From positions 1,612,001 through 1,676,000 of the forward strand of contig CAUWAG010000013.1 of NCBI GenBank assembly GCA_963556695.1: 64,000 nt of DNA, in the 5' to 3' direction. The DNA comes from Anthostomella pinea (lineage: Eukaryota > Ascomycota > Sordariomycetes > Xylariales > Xylariaceae). The notes beneath the pieces are model-generated. The model was not told the origin of the DNA. It saw nothing but the letters and a program-made list of their open reading frames with translations, and did no database searches. A program made the translations under genes and the position numbers. Shown here piece by piece: positions 56,257 to 64,000 of the stretch (positions are counted from its first letter, which is position 1; every line of letters starts with the position of its first letter).

Positions 56257-58229
56257 TCATGAAGAACCGACGTTCAGCTTACCGGGGATAAAGCGATCCT
56301 CCTGCTCCCGATGCGTCGGGATTTTCAGGACGTCTCTATGGATGGCGTTCATCGCCGCGATCGCGTCATTGGCGTTGACAACGAGACTGGAAATTGCGTT
56401 AAGCATCGAGGTGTGGCGGGTTCGGAAACTCAATTGCTCACGATATGTTGATTTCACTCGCCCCCTGGCTGATCAGGTAAATGTTGATATGGGCCGAGGC
56501 CAATGCCGATAGGGTCTCGCCTTGCATAAGGTCAGTCAGTCCCTTACTCGTCATGTTTCCCGGGGGGCTTCTTGGACAGGCTGGGACTTACTAGACACGC
56601 CAACCATATTCCGCATCCTGTGCCCAACGACTGTCACGATGGACATATTCTGCGTAATGGCGACCTGGCCAAAGCTCTCGAATTCCTCCTTGAGTCGCAA
56701 CAGCGCACCCGAATCGCCCGGCGACTGCACTGCGAGGCTGACGTGCCTCTCGCTCGTCGCCACCAGGTCGGCGGGGATCTTGTTCCTCTCGAGACGCTCA
56801 AAGACCTGGCTCAGGAATCCTTGCGACTTGGTGTTTCTGTTGCAGACCACGTTGATGAGGATAATGTCGTCCTTGACCGTGACAGCGGTTGGCTTCCTGC
56901 GTTCTTGCTTGGCACCGTGGTACCCGTTCTCGAGCATGAAACCAGGCAGCGGCGTCGAAGACCGCGATCTCTCGGCGCTGGGCCGGCCATTGACTGGTGT
57001 GCCTGGGGTGGAAGGGCTTGCTGTCGGGTAGATGATCGTGCCGTGGCCAGATGGCTTGAAGACGTTCTTCAGGCGCAACGGTATGCTCGCTTCTCGAATT
57101 TGATCCATCGTAAGTGGATGAATAACCTTGTTATGTCAGGATCTCATGCCAATCCCGGGAGCATGGGGGAAAACCTACCTCGCTCCCGTAGTAAGTCAGT
57201 TCCGTGGCCTCCTCAGCCGTGACTGTAGACAGGAGTCGTGCTGAAGGGACCTTCCGGGGATCAGCTGTGAATATGCCGTCCACCTCTTTCCAGATCTGAA
57301 GCTCTTCCGCCCCAACGGCTACCGCACACATTGCTGCACAGAGGTCAGAGTATCCGCGCCCGACTGTCTGCAGCAGTGAATCTGGCATTATTCCGAAGAA
57401 CCCTACGAAGGTCAGCCATCATAGAGGTGGATGAATCTTATCGTGAATCCTACCAGTGACGATAGGTATAGCTCGTCCGCAGTCTCGGATACGCCCAGCA
57501 ATCTCGTCAGCGACCACATGATAGAATTTTGATCCCAATCGCTCGAGAGCTGCCACTTGATTATGGACTGAGGGTCCAAAGGCTGACGCAACCACATTGT
57601 CCAAAAAGACTGCTTTTGCGGGTGTACCCTATCCACCCCTTAGCCAAACACAGACGACATCCTCCAAACATGAGAGTAGACTCACCATGCTGTTCAGACA
57701 AGCAGCAACAATCATACAAGCCAGCTTTTCGCCTAGGGAGATGACCCTGTCTTTCGATCTTGGTGATAGTTCACCTACCACCTAATTCAATATCAATCGA
57801 GATTTTCTGCGTCAGGAGTTTAGTCGAACCCACTTGTGCAGCAAGCAAAAACCGCTTCAGGTTCTCACATTCCTTCACAACCCCCACCTTCGTCTCATCG
57901 TATATCTGGAAAGAAGCAGCCTGTTTGGATGAGCCCAAAAACGTATCCAACAAACTCAAGTGCGTATCTCTGATCAGGTCAACCAAGTCTATCAACTGCT
58001 GCTGGGCATCCAGGCCCAGCTCGGCAAGCGATATGCACTTCAGCAGCAGACTGGTCGTGCCGCTCGCCTTCAGCGTCCCGGAGAGCGCAGAGCACACCAC
58101 TATCAGGTCATGGTCGCGGCTGTACTGCGGTATGATGGTGCTGCAGATGGTGTCGAGCAGCTTGCCGAGACTGGTGCCGCCATATTTCTGGACGAGCCAC
58201 GGCTTGCTTGTTGCGATTGCGGTCACCAT
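56257..58229 (-). CDS. Aspartokinase (divergent Hom3-type paralog)
   Basis: Phosphorylates aspartate, the first step toward homoserine, threonine and methionine. Seven exons, 58229..57834, 57781..57686, 57628..57454, 57402..57179, 57126..56592, 56520..56442 and 56386..56257, give 544 residues; six introns of 51-71 nt all have GT/AG ends and preserve frame. Kinase motifs: WLVQKYGGTS (K15), DLIVVCSALSG, GELSPRSKDRVISLGEKLAC, GFFGIMPDSLLQTVGRGYSD, VDGIFTADPRKVPSARLL and EATELTYYGSEVIHPLTM. Two C-terminal ACT-type regions follow (INVVCNRNTKSQGFLSQVFE and INIYLISQGASEINISLVVN). The N-terminal half is unusually divergent (YGGTSLGK, where the housekeeping enzyme normally has FGGTSVGK), which suggests a second, specialised copy rather than the primary Hom3. 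Feedback residues cannot be judged by eye. The next gene on the plus strand starts 118 bp upstream. Confidence 0.9.
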
Positions 58230-58347
58230 TGTTCGAACTTCGTCTTGATGTAGGTATTCGAGTCGACGCACAAAGCGTTCACTACCATACCGTACAGAGC
58301 ACTCTTCTTCTGACCTCAATCCGAAGCAAACTACAGAGAGTTCTGGC

Positions 58348-58743
58348 ATGGCCAGTCCTAATCTTGGCCCCCTTTGGACCGAGGGTCATCAGCACACCGC
58401 CAAGCACCAACCGCCGACGTCAACCGCACAGCTCCAGCCAACTGGTATCCCTTACATTCCCCAACGGGATGGCGGTATCGTTCCAGGCGACCCGGAAGCC
58501 ATGGACCTTGGTCCCAGCTGCTGCTTTGGACTGACATGCCCGATTCGTGCTGCCGGGTGCTACCGGATACCCCGACGGTACGACACGGACCATGAAGCAT
58601 TTCGGAGGCGTGTCAATGTGAGGAAGGCGCTTGCAAGCTACACCCGGGTCTGGGGTATGGGGTCCACCCACAGCAAATCCCGCCCGGTCTTTGCGAATGG
58701 GCTCGGGCTCGGGTTCGACCTGGACCGCGCTATTGATGTGTGA
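58348..58743 (+). CDS. Possible small unknown protein, divergent from aspartokinase
   Basis: Single open frame of 131 residues, MASPNLGPLWTEGHQ to FDLDRAIDV. It has a Pro/Gln/Thr-rich N-terminal half, a Cys cluster (GPSCCFGLTCPIRAAGC) and a basic C-terminal part (HEAFRRRVNVRKALASYTRV). No signal peptide or membrane segment. It would share a 118-bp divergent promoter with the aspartokinase. Family not recognised; coding status rests on codon-like composition and placement only. Confidence 0.4.
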   Translation: MASPNLGPLWTEGHQHTAKHQPPTSTAQLQPTGIPYIPQRDGGIVPGDPEAMDLGPSCCFGLTCPIRAAGCYRIPRRYDTDHEAFRRRVNVRKALASYTRVWGMGSTHSKSRPVFANGLGLGFDLDRAIDV

Positions 58744-59578
58744 AGTGGAGTCGTACGACCATGTGTCACCGTTGTTGACTTGCTAGCTGTGCCACGGCAT
58801 AGGAACAAAGGGAGGCTCCGAAGCGAAGAGACCGGGCTGGAGCGCAGGGATGACTGCGGATTTCTACCCCTGAATGAAGTCTGGGTGGGTGTTCTCGCAT
58901 ATCGACATTGCCGTCAGCCGCGGAGGGGAAGACTCGGGAATGGTATCCTCGATTGTGGAAGATATAACAGATATAACAACTCACCTAGTATTCCATCGAA
59001 TTGACCATGCTCACGATTACATCGTGTCCGAGTACACAGGTGGCTGTCTCGACAGGTCGGATGTCCTAGGTGACAAGGCCCCTTACCTATCTGGGGGTAT
59101 TTCTCTTCCTCTTCCTCCTGCTATCTCCTCCCGCCCCTCGGGTCTCTGGCATACATGTATGGGGTCACTGGTACCGGTAGTAGGCCAATATCGGGCCGTG
59201 TGTCGCAGCCGGGATTTGCTGCACCCTCGGGATCTGCGCGGTATTCGAGGCGCTGACACACTACCTCCACCTACGACGCTTCGGTCTTCGCTGGAGTAGA
59301 CTAAGTGGAGAGTTCTTCCGCGCCATGGAGCTGCTTCTCTAGTCTGGACCAGACTACAGTGCGCTACGATGCTCTCCCGTAATATCGGACCTCGAGCAAT
59401 GGGATGACCTGCTTCGAGCAGTATGACTCTACACGTACCCGGTCTCGGGCAGAATAGAGCGACATTTTGGCTTTTATATGCTTGACCTGTTTCTGCAGTG
59501 TTGCCTGTCAGGATCCATTGCAAGTCCAAACTCGTTTCTGCTACCACTATTCGTTCGTCTCAAGACTACTAAATACCA
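58744..59578. other. Intergenic: nitrilase promoter
   Basis: Contains the nitrilase promoter. Frames on both strands at 58766-59547 show no family features. Nothing else recognised. Confidence 0.4.
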
Positions 59579-60973
59579 ATGGCTTCGCCCCGTGTCGTGA
59601 AGGTAGCCGCCGTGCAAGCTGCGCCCGTCTCCTTCGACCTCGACAAGAGCCTGGAGAAACTGACGACCCTTACTGCGGAAGCCGCAAATGGCGGTGCCGA
59701 CCTCGTCGTGTTTCCGTGAGTTTCTGCGTTGAGAATACACTTCCGGGTACCACCGATATCAGGACAGTCTAGACTGACTGCATATGCAGCGAAGCATTCC
59801 TCTCGGCTTACCCCTGGCGCTATGCATTCGATGCTCCCATTGGATTGAGAGAACCACGTGGTAAGTAGCCTGATAAAAGCCATACCCAGGGTATCGGAAT
59901 ACTGACAGAGGCTAGGGAGGAAGTGGTACGCCAGATATTGCGACTCTGCTGTGGCGGTTCCATCCCCGGCGTTTGATGTTATATGCAACGCGGCAAAGGC
60001 GCACAACCTCTATCTGCAAGTGGGCATCATCGAAAAGGACGGCGGCACGCTGTACTGTACCGCGCTGTTGGTCGGCCGTGATGGGTCGATTCTCTTGAAG
60101 CACCGCAAGGTGAGTTGGCCACACACTGTTTACGATGGGAACTGCGAAAGCTGATCAGGGGTAGCTGATGCCGACGGCGGCCGAAAATCTCGTGTGGGGC
60201 AGAGGCGCTGGAGATGGTCTCCAAGTCGTCCAGACCGACATTGGCAAGATCGGGACATTGATATGGTGAGTGTTCTGTTTACCACCAATTGCAGATCAAG
60301 ACTGACAAGGATCAGTGGTGAGAACTACATGCCGGCGGCAAGATTGGCGCTGTATCAGCAAGGAGTCGAGTAAGAGGCTTCCAGACCCGCCAGGTGAGCC
60401 ACTTGGGTCTAATGACGATTCTTAGGATATACCTGGCGCCTACAGCGGACGAGTTGCCGGCGTGGATAGCCTCCATGCAGCACATTGCCAAAGAAGGCCG
60501 CTGCTTCGTAGTGTCCGTCAACGCGATGTGCAAGGTCTCGGACTTTCCATCGGACTATCCGCCTTTCATCCCGGAATCCCACGACCTGAAGCCTGACGGT
60601 TCGCGGTGGGAGTCGGATGATGTCGTCAATCCCGGAGGATCATTTGTGGTTGGTCCCCTGGGAATACCCCTGACTGAGCCTCTGTGGGACAAGGAGGGGA
60701 TCATATACGCTGACTTGAAGATGTCGGACGTTGCTGAGTCAAAGGTGAGGGTCTAAAGCTCGTGTCCGGGTATGACTTGTTGCTAATGTCGTTCTCATAG
60801 CTCGACTTTGATCCTGTGGGAAGCTACTCTCGCCCAGATGTGTTGTAAGTCTACATACGCTTACTGTGATTTGAGGTATCGAATACGAGTCGGCCAGAAT
60901 GCTAATATTCATTCGCGACAGCCAATTGACAGTCAATACCAAGCCGGGCACCAACGTCCATTTCACCACATAA
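59579..60973 (+). CDS. Nitrilase (carbon-nitrogen hydrolase superfamily, branch 1)
   Basis: Converts a nitrile to the carboxylic acid and ammonia. Eight exons, 59579..59715, 59790..59860, 59916..60109, 60165..60265, 60316..60369, 60426..60744, 60801..60844 and 60922..60973, give 323 residues, normal for fungal nitrilases. Catalytic triad complete: E47 in [13 protein letters not shown]134 in [12 protein letters not shown] and C168 in [17 protein letters not shown]. The C-terminus has [30 protein letters not shown], typical of true nitrilases. Every intron (50-77 nt) has GT/AG ends, and each junction keeps both frame and family pattern. Gly follows the catalytic Cys where many nitrilases have Trp, a known fungal variant. 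Natural substrate unknown; neighbours suggest an amino-acid nitrile, which is speculation. Confidence 0.92.
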
Positions 60974-61938
60974 GGGCATGAAGCGGATGATTACAGGGAA
61001 GCATGATCATGCCATGTTGCGAATAGGGGAGGGAGTCGGAAGGATTAGGGGGTGGCAGTCTAGGTATATGTAGCAAAACGAACAACCTAGGAGATGATTA
61101 TAAACGTGCGTGATCGGACCCAATGGTAAACTACATACTCATCAATTAATACCTCCGTTTAATTATAATGCGTGCATATATCCCTCTATCTTGCCCATCA
61201 TGACAGCGATATGGTGCGATCTCGACAACACGACCAAGGTTCTTCCTCCCTGCCCTTCACCATGCCAATGTCTACATGCCGTGATACCTTACCTGGCCAC
61301 CACACCCAGGAAGACGTACGTCAGACTATCACCTGACAAATAGAAGCCGCCAAACGGTCGAGTCGTCCATCCGTCATCATACCCACTGCTTACGCGGGGT
61401 CCTGCGCATCTCACCCATCCGTCTGGACGTACGTTTCACCAAGGCAGGTCTCAACGTCGCGCTGGCATCTCCACGGCCATTGAAGCGGCCAGGAAGTGTG
61501 GGCCTGGACAGCACGTTGGGCGCCGAGTGTCTTAAGTCTCTTCGGGATTTGAATGAGTGTGTTACATTGCAGATACAGGCTGCAGGTGAGACGGGACCCC
61601 GGACTATCCTAAGGCTGTCGAGGTGTCCGCGTTGGACGCACGCAGTAGCTATGGCCTGGACGATGACCGAGTTGCGGGGTGATATTGGAAGTGAATGCGA
61701 TGGCTGCGAGATGACAGAGGGGAAGGAGGTAGACTACCTCCTTACTTAACTTATGGTAATATCTAAAGTAGGGAGGAACAACCGTAAATGTGGGCCAAGG
61801 GCGTTTGGAGCCCTGACGAGTATTTCTGGTCTGCTTGGTTAAGGTTGTTCTGTTATCTTCTGACACACAATTACTTCGATCAAGCTTTGGTAGTCACCCT
61901 GTTTGAATTCACACGATCCTGAACAGACCGACTTCATC
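60974..61938. other. Intergenic: promoter of the PLP enzyme gene
   Basis: Contains the nitrilase 3' flank and the promoter of the PLP enzyme gene. Small frames at 61110-61343 and 61480-61749 have no family support. Nothing else recognised. Confidence 0.4.
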
Positions 61939-63771
<1,833 letters not shown>

Positions 63772-64000
63772 TATCGCATTGCTTTGGGCGCCAGTCTCGC
63801 GGGAAAGACCATCTGAGGGTCATGCATATTTTCATTTCTGTTCAACTACCAGTGACGTCTCACTGCTGCGGCATTTGCGGTGCATTAACGCGAGGGAAGG
63901 GTATAAGCAAGAACAATATTGAAGCTAGAGAAGACGGTTACCATATCAAGCATACCGAGTTCTTTACGTTTTCCATCGCTATCAAGCTTAGTTATTACAT
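63772..64000. other. 3' flank of the PLP enzyme gene to window edge
   Basis: No coding sequence recognised. Presumably 3' UTR and terminator. Confidence 0.4.

Overview
The window reads as a filamentous ascomycete chromosome (Pezizomycotina, most like Sordariomycetes; species not resolved). Coding exons are GC-rich, introns are mostly 50-110 nt with GTRNGY...CTRAC/TGAC...YAG signals, and the gene set (PDS5/BimD, UTP10, IAH1, THI6, 5-aminolevulinate synthase, SLC1-like acyltransferase) is fungal housekeeping. All exon boundaries were assigned by hand from splice motifs, reading-frame continuity and remembered family sequence; none was checked against transcripts or a database.

Layout. 0-20.8 kb is a housekeeping block: end of an unknown gene, two giant HEAT-repeat genes on the minus strand (PDS5, UTP10), an IAH1 esterase transcribed away from UTP10, an AT-rich repeat patch (14.0-14.9 kb), a conserved fungal unknown, and bifunctional THI6. 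20.9-30 kb is a decayed, transposon-rich interval: a Tc1/mariner element with two nonsense codons, a ZZ-finger fragment, a broken unknown gene, AT-rich repeats carrying C:G to T:A changes as expected of repeat-induced point mutation (RIP), a second copy of the 14.6 kb repeat in inverted orientation, and a 656-bp non-autonomous element with long terminal inverted repeats. 30-38.9 kb returns to genes: an isochorismatase-like hydrolase with an unresolved 5' end, a membrane-anchored pepsin-fold protein lacking one active-site Asp motif, a Thr-rich GPI-type surface protein, and a DraRnl/Rnl5-like RNA ligase. 39-52.4 kb mixes live genes (HEM1, SLC1-like, a Gly/Ser-rich disordered stress-type protein) with relics (GH30 fragment, AIM6-like pseudogene) and a 557-bp tRNA-derived SINE flanked by a perfect 12-bp target duplication. 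54.7-63.8 kb holds an SDR, a divergent aspartokinase, a small unknown ORF, a nitrilase and an O-acetylhomoserine-sulfhydrylase-type PLP enzyme.

How genes may work together. The right-hand group is the best candidate for an undescribed pathway. An aspartokinase beside a Cys/Met-type PLP enzyme recalls the FUB3/FUB7 pair of the fusaric acid cluster, where an extra aspartate kinase feeds a homoserine-derived building block; the nitrilase and SDR here suggest a different product. This is inference from gene content, and the window ends before the right border. The mobile-element findings (SINE, TIR element, inverted repeats, RIP-like transitions) are read directly from the sequence.
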